This document shows, in pieces, positions 1 through 7,100 of a DNA stretch of 10,475 bases. Numbering within the stretch: the first letter of the stretch is position 1; each line of letters begins with the position of its first letter. This DNA is from Candidatus Pacearchaeota archaeon (GTDB lineage Archaea; Nanoarchaeota; Nanoarchaeia; Pacearchaeales; GW2011-AR1), in NCBI GenBank assembly GCA_002686195.1, contig NZAS01000231.1, positions 1 through 10,475 on the forward strand. The letters are read 5' to 3'. A program made the position numbers and the translations under genes. Below the pieces are notes generated by a model. The model ran no database searches, was not told the origin of the DNA, and saw nothing but the letters and a program-made list of their open reading frames with translations.

Positions 1-154
1 ATACTTAGATTTATCTTATGTGCGCGAGGGGCAGGATGTAAGATACGCATTGAATGATGATAAGTTACGGTCGTTGGGGTGGAAACCCCAGAAAATATTT
101 GGTCATGAGATCAAACAAATTGTGGAACATTACAAACACCACTTTAAATGGTAA
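1..154 (+). CDS. NAD-dependent nucleotide-sugar dehydratase/epimerase, C-terminal end (partial)
   Basis: Only the last 50 residues are present; the gene begins before the window and is read from base 2 to a TAA at 152-154. The segment VREGQDVRYALNDDKLRSLG followed by WKP is the typical C-terminal signature of extended short-chain dehydrogenases of the dTDP-glucose 4,6-dehydratase (RmlB) type, where an R-Y-A-x-D-x-x-K-x-R-x-LGW pattern helps form the sugar-nucleotide pocket. Family members convert dTDP-glucose (or a related NDP-sugar) to the 4-keto-6-deoxy form, using bound NAD, in the cytoplasm. The Rossmann fold and the YxxxK catalytic pair lie outside the window, so the exact substrate cannot be told; a GDP-mannose dehydratase or a UDP-sugar epimerase is the main alternative. 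It ends 17 nt before the next gene. Phages carry such genes for modifying sugars, but that role here is inference. Confidence 0.7.
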   Translation, partial: YLDLSYVREGQDVRYALNDDKLRSLGWKPQKIFGHEIKQIVEHYKHHFKW

Positions 155-160
155 ATACAA

Positions 161-165
161 AGGAG
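161..165 (+). promoter_or_regulatory. Shine-Dalgarno site that sets the start at 172
   Basis: AGGAG lies 6 nt before the ATG at 172. The in-frame upstream ATG at 148 has no such site and lies inside the previous gene, so 172 is preferred. Confidence 0.75.
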
Positions 166-171
166 AATAAA

Positions 172-369
172 ATGAATTTATCCAATCAAGCAATCGGAGC
201 AATTATGATGGCGCTTCAGGACTCACTGATGCATCAATCAGATATTGTACCGGTGTTTCAAGGTTTTCAGCTTATAGAAAGCGAAGAAGGGCTCGTAGTA
301 GAAAACCCCCCCATTGTGCGCATGGAGCCGGATGAAGCATCAAATGAAACTGATGCCGCCAGCAAATAA
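172..369 (+). CDS. Small conserved phage protein, 65 aa, function unknown
   Basis: I do not know a function for this protein. It reads MNLSNQAIGAIMMALQDSL at the N-terminus, which should form an amphipathic helix, then a short strand-like part (residues about 27-50, with GFQLIESEEGLVVENPP) and an acidic, probably disordered tail rich in Glu, Asp, Asn and Ser. No signal peptide, membrane segment or Cys cluster is seen. The arrangement (N-terminal LSNQAxGAIMxALQ, central GLVVxNPP) resembles short hypothetical proteins I associate with T4-like marine phages; this is memory, not a search. The start at 172 is chosen for its AGGAG site. A run of seven C (306-312) sits in the NPP codons. The TAA stop overlaps the next ATG by one base (TAATG), so translation of the two is probably coupled. 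Confidence 0.75.
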   Translation: MNLSNQAIGAIMMALQDSLMHQSDIVPVFQGFQLIESEEGLVVENPPIVRMEPDEASNETDAASK

Positions 370-638
370 TGCCTCGATATAGATATGAGTGCGACAAGTG
401 TGGCGATTTGGTAATAGTCTTTCATAGTTTTGAAGAAACTTTTTCCGACTGCGATAAGTGTGAACAAAAGGGAACCATGCAAAAACTATTATCAACGCCC
501 ATTACTATTAAAAAATTAATTCAATTAAAGCCAAATGAAAAGATTGGTGAGTTAACCAAAGAATATATTGAAGAAAATCGAAAAGTTTTAAAACAACAAA
601 AAGAAGAGGCAAAAAAGAAATCTTATGACCCGTCTTGA
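369..638 (+). CDS. FmdB-family zinc-ribbon protein
   Basis: This 89-aa protein starts MPRYRYECDKCG and has two CxxC pairs, Cys8/Cys11 and Cys28/Cys31, about 16 residues apart. This is the zinc ribbon of the FmdB 'putative regulatory protein' family, in which the four Cys bind one zinc ion. The family pattern of MPxYxYxCxxC, then a short strand with HSFEE, then DCxxC and a basic KLLSTP-like stretch is all present. After residue 45 the protein is Lys/Glu rich and helical (residues about 62-86), a likely coiled coil or nucleic-acid contact. The biochemical role of FmdB ribbons is poorly known. Its place two genes before a late sigma factor makes a part in transcription possible, but this is inference. 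No Shine-Dalgarno site is seen; initiation is likely coupled to the previous stop codon. Its 3' end overlaps the next gene by 14 nt. Confidence 0.8.
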   Translation: MPRYRYECDKCGDLVIVFHSFEETFSDCDKCEQKGTMQKLLSTPITIKKLIQLKPNEKIGELTKEYIEENRKVLKQQKEEAKKKSYDPS

Positions 639-984
639 AATTATATTAAGCGCTGTTTTGTTATTTTCTGTTATCTTCAATATAGGATTAGTCATTTATG
701 TTAAAGGCGCCATTGTGCGCTTACTTTCTATCTCTGAAGAGCTTGGAGATTTACAACAAATGATTAATTCTTTCGCCAATCATGCCAAATCAGTTTATGA
801 ATTGGAAATGTTTTATGGCGATGAGACATTATCTCATCTTCTTGAACATGCAGTATCGTTCAATGAACAATTAGAAACATTTGAGTACATTTATTCATTG
901 ACAGAGGCACAAGAATTGGAAGAAGAAGGAAAAGAAGAAGGAACTCTATTTAATGAAGACGCTGAGCCCACAGAAACTGCCTAA
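625..984 (+). CDS. One-TM membrane protein with acidic tail, conserved in T4-like phages
   Basis: This 119-aa protein begins MTRLEIILSAVLLFSVIFN and has one hydrophobic segment at about residues 5-27, followed by a soluble part of about 90 residues. The short N-terminus and the positive residues around the segment (R3, K27, R32) do not fix the topology. The soluble part is helical (residues about 36-95, including EELGDLQQMINSFANH and LLEHAVSFNEQLETFEYIY) and ends in an extremely acidic tail rich in EEE and DAEPTE. There is no signal-peptidase site. The pattern EELGDLQ...SVYELEMFYGDETL...FEYIYSLTE resembles a conserved hypothetical protein I remember next to gp55 in marine T4-like phages; no function is known to me. 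It overlaps the zinc-ribbon gene by 14 nt and the sigma gene by 32 nt. The codons of the acidic tail form a purine tract that also holds the sigma gene's ribosome binding site. Confidence 0.75.
   Translation: MTRLEIILSAVLLFSVIFNIGLVIYVKGAIVRLLSISEELGDLQQMINSFANHAKSVYELEMFYGDETLSHLLEHAVSFNEQLETFEYIYSLTEAQELEEEGKEEGTLFNEDAEPTETA
938..942 (+). promoter_or_regulatory. Shine-Dalgarno site for the sigma factor gene, inside the upstream gene
   Basis: AAGGA lies 10 nt before the ATG at 953, within an unbroken purine tract that codes for the acidic tail of the preceding protein. It supports the start that creates a 32-nt overlap. Confidence 0.55.
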
Positions 985-1660
985 GAAACGTAAAAAAAAC
1001 TATTATTTTACTGAAGTACACGAAGACGCAATCGTTAAATATGCGCGAACGAATTGCGTGAAAGAAAGAACTGATCTGTATATTAAATTTATCGGGCCGG
1101 CCTTTAATGAAATGGTCGATAAGATTGTATTCACTTATAAATTTACGAGCCTTCCTAATATTGATTCTTTGCGAGAAGAATGTAAGATATGGCTAATGAC
1201 TATTTTAGGAAAGTATGATCCCAATCGCGGCTCGGCCGCGTTTTCTTATTTTTCGGTTATTACTAAAAATTGGTTTATTCACAAAGTAAAAAAACAACAA
1301 AAACAAAATAAACGTGAAGTTGATCTTTATAATATTTCCAAAAGTTATGAAGAGCAATATCTATCTACCGAAGAATCTTACTTAACCCACAGAGAAGAAG
1401 ATGAATTCTGGAAAGAGTTCTATACAGAACTCAAATCTTGGGATACGACCCAAATGAAGGAGAATGATTTAAAAGTTTATAAAGCCATTCTCATTCTTTT
1501 TGAGTCAAAAGACGATATCGATATTTTTAACAAGAAGGCTATTTATCTATATCTCCGTGAGATTACTGGTTTAAACACCAAACAGATTGTGAACTCCTTA
1601 AAGAAATTTAGAAAAAGGTATTATAATTTTAAACAAGACTGGGATGTTGGAGCAATATGA
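953..1660 (+). CDS. 55: Late-transcription sigma factor, T4 gp55-like
   Basis: This 235-aa protein resembles the small phage sigma factors of the T4 gp55 type, which replace the host sigma on RNA polymerase and direct it to late promoters. The best signature is at residues 86-117: GKYDPNRGSAAFSYFSVITK followed by NWFIHKVKKQQKQNK. This matches the sigma region 2 pattern (FD/YDPxxG-x-F-x-Y), the helix that binds the beta' coiled coil and recognises the -10 element. A basic N-terminus (LPKKRKK) precedes a helical region (residues 20-80). The region after residue 120 is acidic and variable. T4 gp55 is 185 aa and lacks sigma region 4. Here residues about 192-225 (NKKAIYLYLREITGLNTKQI, then VNSLKKFRKRYYNF) look like a helix-turn-helix with a basic last helix, so a region-4-like part may be present. 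The short hydrophobic sliding-clamp motif at the C-terminus of T4 gp55 is not obvious. The stop overlaps the next ATG (ATGA). Confidence 0.82.
   Translation: MKTLSPQKLPKKRKKNYYFTEVHEDAIVKYARTNCVKERTDLYIKFIGPAFNEMVDKIVFTYKFTSLPNIDSLREECKIWLMTILGKYDPNRGSAAFSYFSVITKNWFIHKVKKQQKQNKREVDLYNISKSYEEQYLSTEESYLTHREEDEFWKEFYTELKSWDTTQMKENDLKVYKAILILFESKDDIDIFNKKAIYLYLREITGLNTKQIVNSLKKFRKRYYNFKQDWDVGAI
1226..1253 (+). terminator. Terminator-like hairpin inside the sigma gene
   Basis: CGCGGC (1226-1231) and GCCGCG (1235-1240) form a perfect 6-bp all-GC stem with a TCG loop, followed directly by the T-rich tract TTTTCTTATTTTT (1241-1253). The shape is that of an intrinsic terminator, but it lies in codons for the conserved NRGSAAFSYF segment, so coding constraint alone could have produced it. 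Confidence 0.3.
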
Positions 1661-1947
1661 GTAACAAGAATTTAGAAACTTTGATTGAAGAAGCGCTAGC
1701 GAATATTCGTAGTGATAGAAAACTTGCACGAGAATTTCTAAATGAAGTAGCCAACCAAATTGTTAATGAGCCGGCCCAAAACAAATATTTAAGTCCTGTG
1801 GCCGCCAAACATGTTGAGTCTTTGCAAAGATCAAATGAACAATTAGTTAAATTAATTGGTCTAAGACAAAAAGGTCAAGCCCAAAACACAGGATTATCAG
1901 AACAAGATAAAAATGAGTTGTTCGACTTGATTCAAGGGGGAGATTAA
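1657..1947 (+). CDS. Small helical phage protein, 96 aa, function unknown
   Basis: I cannot assign a function. The protein is predicted to be almost all helix: residues 1-38 (LETLIEEALANIRSDRKLAR, then EFLNEVANQIV) and 47-72 (SPVAAKHVESLQRSNEQLVK, then LIGLRQKG), then a polar linker and a short last helix, SEQDKNELFDLIQGGD. The central AAKHVESLQRSNEQLVKL has a heptad-like pattern and may form a coiled coil. It has no Cys, signal peptide or membrane part. It begins within the stop codon of the sigma gene (ATGA), with TGGAG 4 nt upstream, so it is coupled to sigma production, and ends 2 nt before the M23 gene. Its size and position next to gp55 suggest a gp33-like co-activator as one idea, and its C-terminal acidic-hydrophobic ELFDLI could be a clamp-binding tip. 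A virion assembly protein is equally possible. Confidence 0.7.
   Translation: MSNKNLETLIEEALANIRSDRKLAREFLNEVANQIVNEPAQNKYLSPVAAKHVESLQRSNEQLVKLIGLRQKGQAQNTGLSEQDKNELFDLIQGGD
1936..1942 (+). promoter_or_regulatory. Strong Shine-Dalgarno site before the M23 gene
   Basis: GGGGGAG (AAGGGGGAG with the two bases before it) lies 7 nt before the ATG at 1950. It is among the strongest ribosome sites in the window and fits high expression of a virion gene. It is made from the last codons of the preceding gene. Confidence 0.65.
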
Positions 1948-1949
1948 AA

Positions 1950-3092
1950 ATGGCGCGCCCTCCCGAGTGGATTTTTTCTCAACTTAATAGTCCCAAACAA
2001 GCGGCCGATGTTTTTGCGAAGGCTATGCGTGATGGACTGCGCCCGGGCCACAGCGAAGGCCCAAATTTTTTTGCTAAAGTATTAACTACCCCTGTTGCCC
2101 TTAATTCGCGTCAAATGTCGGCTATTTTCAGGACCGAAATGCGGGCCGACGCACTCACAGGACCTACAGCTAACATTAAGGTGCGGGTGATCTTTAATGG
2201 CAGGATTGAATCTCAGCATAATAAGATCCCCGATCCGTGTGATATAACTTACGCCAAAAAACCGCTGCGCGCCAAACGCTGGACTCGATTGCACACACAA
2301 TTTATTGCTGATTTTACAGAGTTAACAATGCCGTTGCCAGGTGATATTGTAAAAGTCCAGTTGCAGCCAGGAACCTCAGGTCAATGGGATTTACAATATG
2401 GTTACTGTGTGGGCACCTATCAACAAGGCACTTCATCGGATCCTGAAAAAACGCGCTGCTGGAGTCCTATGGCAGCTTTTAGAAGAGGCGCCGCATTAGC
2501 TCATATTGGAGGCGCCCGGGCCTTAACATTAGATGAGGGTATTTGTGAAGAAGAAACACCAGACTTTTATTTAATTCACCCACTCCAGCAAGATGTTACC
2601 ATAACTAGCCCGTTTGGTTACCGTATGCATCCTATTAAGAACGAGATGACGCATCATCACGGTATAGATTTTAGCGCCCCCCAGGATACTCCAATTTATG
2701 CAGCAGCGGATGGTACTATCGGTGATATATCTTATCAAGGTTCTGGCGCTGGCTATTATGTTTCTATTAAACATACAGGCGCCGGCCAGGGTTACACAAC
2801 ATCTTATATGCACATGGTAAAAGAATCCACTATGATTAAAAAAGGCCAATCTATTAAAAGCGGAGAACTGATTGGATATGTAGGGAACACTGGTGCCTCT
2901 ACGGGCACTCATCTTCATTTTGAAATAATACATAGTGGTGATCCTGCCGCTGTTTCCGGTCGTGTAGATCCCATCCCCTACATCAAAACATTACAAAAAT
3001 GTACATCAGAAGCGTCGCCAGCTGCGGTAAAGGCTCCTGTTAATCCGACCGGTACCGACGCGGACCAAAATAATTCATCAGGCGGCGCATAG
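1950..3092 (+). CDS. Virion-associated M23 endopeptidase (baseplate hub-like)
   Basis: This 380-aa protein carries a C-terminal M23 (LytM/lysostaphin) zinc metallopeptidase domain at about residues 208-347. It has the family marks in order: SPFGYRMHP (220-228), the HxxxD zinc site in HHGIDFSAP (His236, Asp240), PIYAAADGTI (248-257), the His288 of SYMH, GQSIKSGELIGYVGNTGAST (299-318) and HLHFE with His321 and zinc ligand His323. All expected zinc and catalytic residues are present, so it should be active. Family members cut peptide cross-links of peptidoglycan. Residues about 1-200 are not enzymatic; the stretch with MPLPGDIVKVQL and YGYCVGTY (127-155) looks like a beta-barrel/OB-type baseplate part, as in gp5-like hub proteins. 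This part is inferred. The tail from about 350 is Ala/Pro/Ser rich and disordered. There is no signal peptide, which fits a virion-borne enzyme rather than a secreted lysin. The following gene starts 12 nt downstream. Confidence 0.88.
   Translation: MARPPEWIFSQLNSPKQAADVFAKAMRDGLRPGHSEGPNFFAKVLTTPVALNSRQMSAIFRTEMRADALTGPTANIKVRVIFNGRIESQHNKIPDPCDITYAKKPLRAKRWTRLHTQFIADFTELTMPLPGDIVKVQLQPGTSGQWDLQYGYCVGTYQQGTSSDPEKTRCWSPMAAFRRGAALAHIGGARALTLDEGICEEETPDFYLIHPLQQDVTITSPFGYRMHPIKNEMTHHHGIDFSAPQDTPIYAAADGTIGDISYQGSGAGYYVSIKHTGAGQGYTTSYMHMVKESTMIKKGQSIKSGELIGYVGNTGASTGTHLHFEIIHSGDPAAVSGRVDPIPYIKTLQKCTSEASPAAVKAPVNPTGTDADQNNSSGGA
2045..2072 (+). terminator. Weak terminator-like hairpin inside the M23 gene
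   Basis: GGGCC (2045-2049) and GGCCC (2058-2062) can form a 5-bp stem with an 8-nt loop, followed by AAA and then seven T (2066-2072). The T run is displaced by three A from the stem, so this is the weakest of the three such structures. Confidence 0.15.
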
Positions 3093-3104
3093 AGAGAAGA
3101 GAAT

Positions 3105-4127
3105 ATGACACGAAAAAACAAAAGGAATGTGAGTCGGCCAGATGATACCTTAGAAAAACCTACTCCATTAACCGAAAGAATTGAGAAAGGAATAGTTAAT
3201 AAGATCGGAAGCCACACCGGTATTTTTCATACGAAAGGTCCCAGTCTCAAATTAGAGTATATTGGTGCTCCCAATGAATATGTTATTAAGAACGATGGTT
3301 CATATATAGTTTTAGGAACAGATCGACCTCACAATGTGGAATCTGGGACAGGCGCCTTGGTTTCTCAAGGCGCTTTTTCTATTGATTCGGTGGTAGGAAG
3401 AATGGCGGCCGCCAACGGAGGAAAGGGCCCAAAGCCTGGCACTTTGGTAGCAAATAGTTTTCAAACTGACGCAGCTAGAATTTATATTAGTCAATTGACC
3501 GACATGGATCATAATTTTGGTACCGCACTGTGCTTCGGTGACCCCGGTTACTTCGATCCCGAGGGTGTGGGACTCCCGCGCTCTGGCATTGGCATTAAGG
3601 CAGATCTTGTGAGAGTTATTGGACGCGAAGGAGTTAAAATAGTGACCGGGCCCATGACGAATACCGATGGCCCAAGGGAAACCAATTCTTTGGGAGGAAA
3701 ATTGGCTGTTGCCCCTCCGATTCATTTGATTGCCGGTAATAATGTAACCCCGCGAGAAGTGAACATAGCAATTCCGACAGGGAACCAATCGCACGGTCTA
3801 GCTACTGCGACGATTGAGACATTACAACCAGTGTTATTGGGGGGCAACACAGAGAATGCATTAACAGATTTGGTGGAGCTTATAGGAGAAATATGGGCGT
3901 CTTTGTACGCACTCGCTCTGTTACAAGCAGGATACAACAGCGTCGTGGGAATTGATCCTTTGCGTTCGTGGGTTGCGGCGGCCGCCCCCGCTACATTGAC
4001 TCCTCAAATGACTAATGTCATTAATACTTTATGGCATAGTAGAACGAATTTGCTGTGTTGGCGCTTGAATTATTTAGAGCAATCTGGTTATAAAAGCATT
4101 CAGAGTGCCAATGTAAGTACCACATAA
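3105..4127 (+). CDS. Conserved virion structural protein of T4-like phages, 340 aa
   Basis: No catalytic motif is visible. The N-terminus is basic and polar (MTRKNKRNVSRPDD). The middle holds YIVLGTDRPHN (67-77), DSVVGRMAAANGGKGPKPGT (94-113), DAARIYISQLTDMDHNFGT (122-140) and SGIGIKADLVRVIGREGVKI with VTG (160-182). The last stretch alternates hydrophobic and polar residues and is likely beta structure, as seen in phage spike or beta-prism proteins. NSLGGKLAVAPPIHLIAGNN follows (194-213). The C-terminal part (about 250-330) is helical, with LTDLVELIGEIWASLYALAL, and has Ala/Pro-rich spacers. These blocks match, from memory, a conserved hypothetical structural protein of marine T4-like phages found near the tail lysozyme gene; this was not checked by search. 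The placement between the M23 enzyme and a giant structural gene supports a baseplate or tail role. GAAGAG (3096-3101) is a weak ribosome site. An internal terminator-like hairpin lies at 3352-3378. Confidence 0.8.
   Translation: MTRKNKRNVSRPDDTLEKPTPLTERIEKGIVNKIGSHTGIFHTKGPSLKLEYIGAPNEYVIKNDGSYIVLGTDRPHNVESGTGALVSQGAFSIDSVVGRMAAANGGKGPKPGTLVANSFQTDAARIYISQLTDMDHNFGTALCFGDPGYFDPEGVGLPRSGIGIKADLVRVIGREGVKIVTGPMTNTDGPRETNSLGGKLAVAPPIHLIAGNNVTPREVNIAIPTGNQSHGLATATIETLQPVLLGGNTENALTDLVELIGEIWASLYALALLQAGYNSVVGIDPLRSWVAAAAPATLTPQMTNVINTLWHSRTNLLCWRLNYLEQSGYKSIQSANVSTT
3352..3378 (+). terminator. Intrinsic-terminator-like hairpin inside the 340-aa structural gene
   Basis: GCGCCTTG (3352-3359) and CAAGGCGC (3366-3373) pair perfectly over 8 bp around a GTTTCT loop, and TTTTT (3374-3378) follows at once. 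A G-T and an A-T pair could lengthen the stem outward, at some cost to the T run. It looks like a textbook Rho-independent terminator on the + strand, yet it lies about 250 nt into the frame, in codons for GALVSQGAF. Function is not shown. Confidence 0.4.
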
Positions 4128-4130
4128 TAT

Positions 4131-4137
4131 AAGAAGG
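4131..4137 (+). promoter_or_regulatory. Shine-Dalgarno site for the giant structural gene
   Basis: AAGAAGG lies 7 nt before the ATG at 4145, in the short gap after the previous stop. It supports this start. Confidence 0.65.
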
Positions 4138-4144
4138 CATTTAA

Positions 4145-7100
4145 ATGGCAGAATCAAAGTTTTTAAAATATCAAGATAAGGACGGTAATCGTCTTATTGA
4201 TGTGTGTGATGAGGTCGTTGATGTTCCGGAGGTACCCTGCGACGAGGCCGCTTGTATTCCTAGTGCTACTGCTATTGTTCCCAATTGGCAATTGCGTCAA
4301 AGTTTATCACCTTTTTTAAATGAAAAAACATGTCATTATCAAGTACCAATTGAAACTCCTTATACTACTACGATTGAAGAAAGATTATTAGAGGAACCCG
4401 ACTTAACAAACGATGAAGCTCAAGAATCTTTGAATGAAAGATTTAAAGAATATATAGAAGAAGCCGTTACAGCATTTTTAGAGGGATATAATAAAGATGA
4501 TGGAGAAGCTTCTAAAAATACCATACGAGATGCTATAATTTGGGATAGCGAAACAGACTATTTTTTAGAGCCGCGCGCCTTTTCACGTCTTCGTTTATTG
4601 TATTCAATTCCATACGAAACATTGGATGCTATAGAAGAAGCGTCACCCGAAACTGGCGATGAAACAACGAGTGGGGCAGGTGAAGTAACTTACGAAATTG
4701 ATGATCTGAAGGTAAAACTAATTCATGTTCGCAAGGGTCTCAAATTGTATAGTTGGTATAACAAGATACGGACTAAAATGGAGGGGGATAATTTTTATCA
4801 CCAATCGGGAACTAATTTAGAAGGCGTTGTATTCGATCCTGGAGCTTATGGAGATTGGGGCATAAGAAATGGTTCTACCTTAGCCAACCTTCTCCCGCAG
4901 TTGGATAGATTTTTAAACACCAAAGGTTATAATATCGCCGGCGTGGGGAAATTTGGAGGATTCACTAAAGATAAAATTGTAAAAGTGATATTTGAGTTTT
5001 CGGATGAATATGAACTTGTTAAGCTTACTGTTTATACGGAGGGGTGTAGCGAAGAACCTATAATTTTTAAAGACAAGCTTGGACCCTTAAAGCGTGAAGA
5101 CGCATGGAGTGATCCGACCGCCATGGCCTACTTGGCTCAACTCGATGACATGATTGCCGATTTAACTGCTCGCGAGCCCCTACCGTGGGTAGAATTCATT
5201 AAACAGTACACATACCCAGCTGTTGAATCCATCATCAACCAGGGATATACCAACACAGATCCTCAGGAATCTGCTGGCAGTTGTGTTGCTGATGCATTAG
5301 CTCAAGAAGGTAAGCAACTAGGGGAAGATATATTAGATGAAGTTTTTGGTTTAGGAGATGCGATTGCTGCCCAATGGCATAAGAATCTGTGCGCTGATAC
5401 TCCCAATAAAGTGATGGAAGAATGGGTAAAAATTGGCCTTGTTTATGATCCAGATGAGCCAGATGTACCTAAAACCATATGGTCAATGGCATTAGAGCAA
5501 ACCTACAAAACTTTATCCACGGATACTCAAAACTCTCAAGCTATATGTGCACAATTAGGTGCAGCAGAGTCATTTGATGAAATAGATGATTTATGGACGC
5601 AGATTTTAAATAATCTTAAATTTTGTGGATTAAATGATTTGCTGATGAGTGCTATTCAATGTTTATTGGGGGGTGTTTCGTTTGAAGAAGGAATGGCCAC
5701 AATCATTGAAAGTGCGTTGCGGGCCATGAGCTTAGAAAACTTTGATAAATTGTTTATAGGACTTCCTCCCGAAAAACAGGTCGAATTACAAAATTTGGCC
5801 GCCAAGAAACTAGAAAGTGGAGATATCTTTAAAGAAAGCTCGACTCTTCAACAAACTTCGGACACCTTAGAAGGAAAGCTCGACATTGAAAAGCTGTGGG
5901 ATGATAAACCACTAAGTGAGGAACAAGCGAAGTATGGAGAGGCTTTTACTCAAGGCGACTTAACCGTTAACTTTATGTGGGGAGACCCCGTAGCCGATGA
6001 GCTTACCACCACAGACGCCTCGAGGCGCACTCTCGCTAAGCAATATGATATTACAAATCCGTCACAAAGTGGCGCTAGCAACAATGTTCTGATGGAAGCG
6101 TGGATTCAAGCATATTTGGAATTGTTTTCTGAAAACTATCTTGAGTTATTAGATCATTTAAACCAGTTTCCGGGCGCCCAAATCGTCGCATATACAATTG
6201 CTATTTTAGATTGTCCTCAACCCCCGACAACGAATCCTTCAATGGTTGATTTTATTAAGAAAACAGGATCCCCAGATTGCAGGAATACCTTTAATGTTGT
6301 TTTTCCACCTATTAGAAATCCGTTTGGATGGCTTCCGGAGAAAAAAGATTTTACAAAGCTATTGTTTGATGCGGCCAAATATACTATTCAACAAGCCTTA
6401 TTGAAAATCATTGTAATGGTCATGATGAAAGTGTGTGAAGTCATTGGGAATGCTGCCTGCGGGGCCCTCGGCGCCGCAGGAGCGAGCGCCGCCGCCCTAG
6501 CGTCTGGTGGTCGCACTAAAATTTCTGATGCGATTAGGGATTCAATTTGTGGCGATGAAGTTGATCAAGAACAACTTGATGACACAGTAACTGATATGAT
6601 GTCTACATTAGGCTTGGGGGCTGCCGCGTTGGCTGATACCGATCAAGTCTTAAATTTTGCTGGAGATATTTCGAGCGCAGTTACCACGGAAGAGCTTTAT
6701 GACGCTTTTTTGTGTGAGCCTTCTGCGGAGTTTTTATCTATTACTAGACAAATCATTGAATATGAGTATCCTGACTTTGCACCCGCATTGCCCAATTCAG
6801 ATGCCATTAAACGCTTCTTTTGCAATATGGGCAATTTAATGCCGGCAGCTTATAAAGATGCAATGAATAATTTCTTAGAGACTTATCCGGATGAAGCGTC
6901 CCTGACATCGTGCATTAATATTTGCGCAACACCTGAAGAAATAGAAGAATTTTGTAATTTGAGACATCAGATTTTGGGTTCGCGCGCAACGCCAGACCAA
7001 ATCGATCAATTATGTATTCCTAATGATGATTTAAAGGATTTAAGCGACATTGCTCAAGGTGGCCTCCCCGATTTGCCTCCCATGGTATCTGATCCTGGTT

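Noticed and set aside
150..157. GGTAAATA resembles the T4 late promoter TATAAATA (6 of 8).
   Set aside because: The transcript start would fall on the ribosome binding site of the gene at 172, and part of it is the stop region of the upstream gene.
148..171. Longer start at 148 for the 65-aa gene.
   Set aside because: No Shine-Dalgarno site precedes it and it overlaps the previous gene, while AGGAG is ideally placed before 172.
306..312. Run of seven C as a possible frameshift site in the 65-aa gene.
   Set aside because: The gene ends normally and couples to the next gene; a shifted product has no sign of coding value.
2571..3794. Antisense frames of 120 aa (2571-2933) and 160 aa (3312-3794).
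   Set aside because: They lie opposite well-supported genes, lack ribosome sites and have Cys/His/Ser/Arg-rich, unprotein-like composition; they are shadows.
6016..6027. Perfect 12-bp palindrome CGCCTCGAGGCG.
   Set aside because: Two or three 12-bp palindromes are expected by chance in a window of this size; only its GC content is notable.
6657..6839. A 60-aa + strand frame inside the giant gene.
   Set aside because: It is out of frame with the long open frame and lacks a ribosome site.
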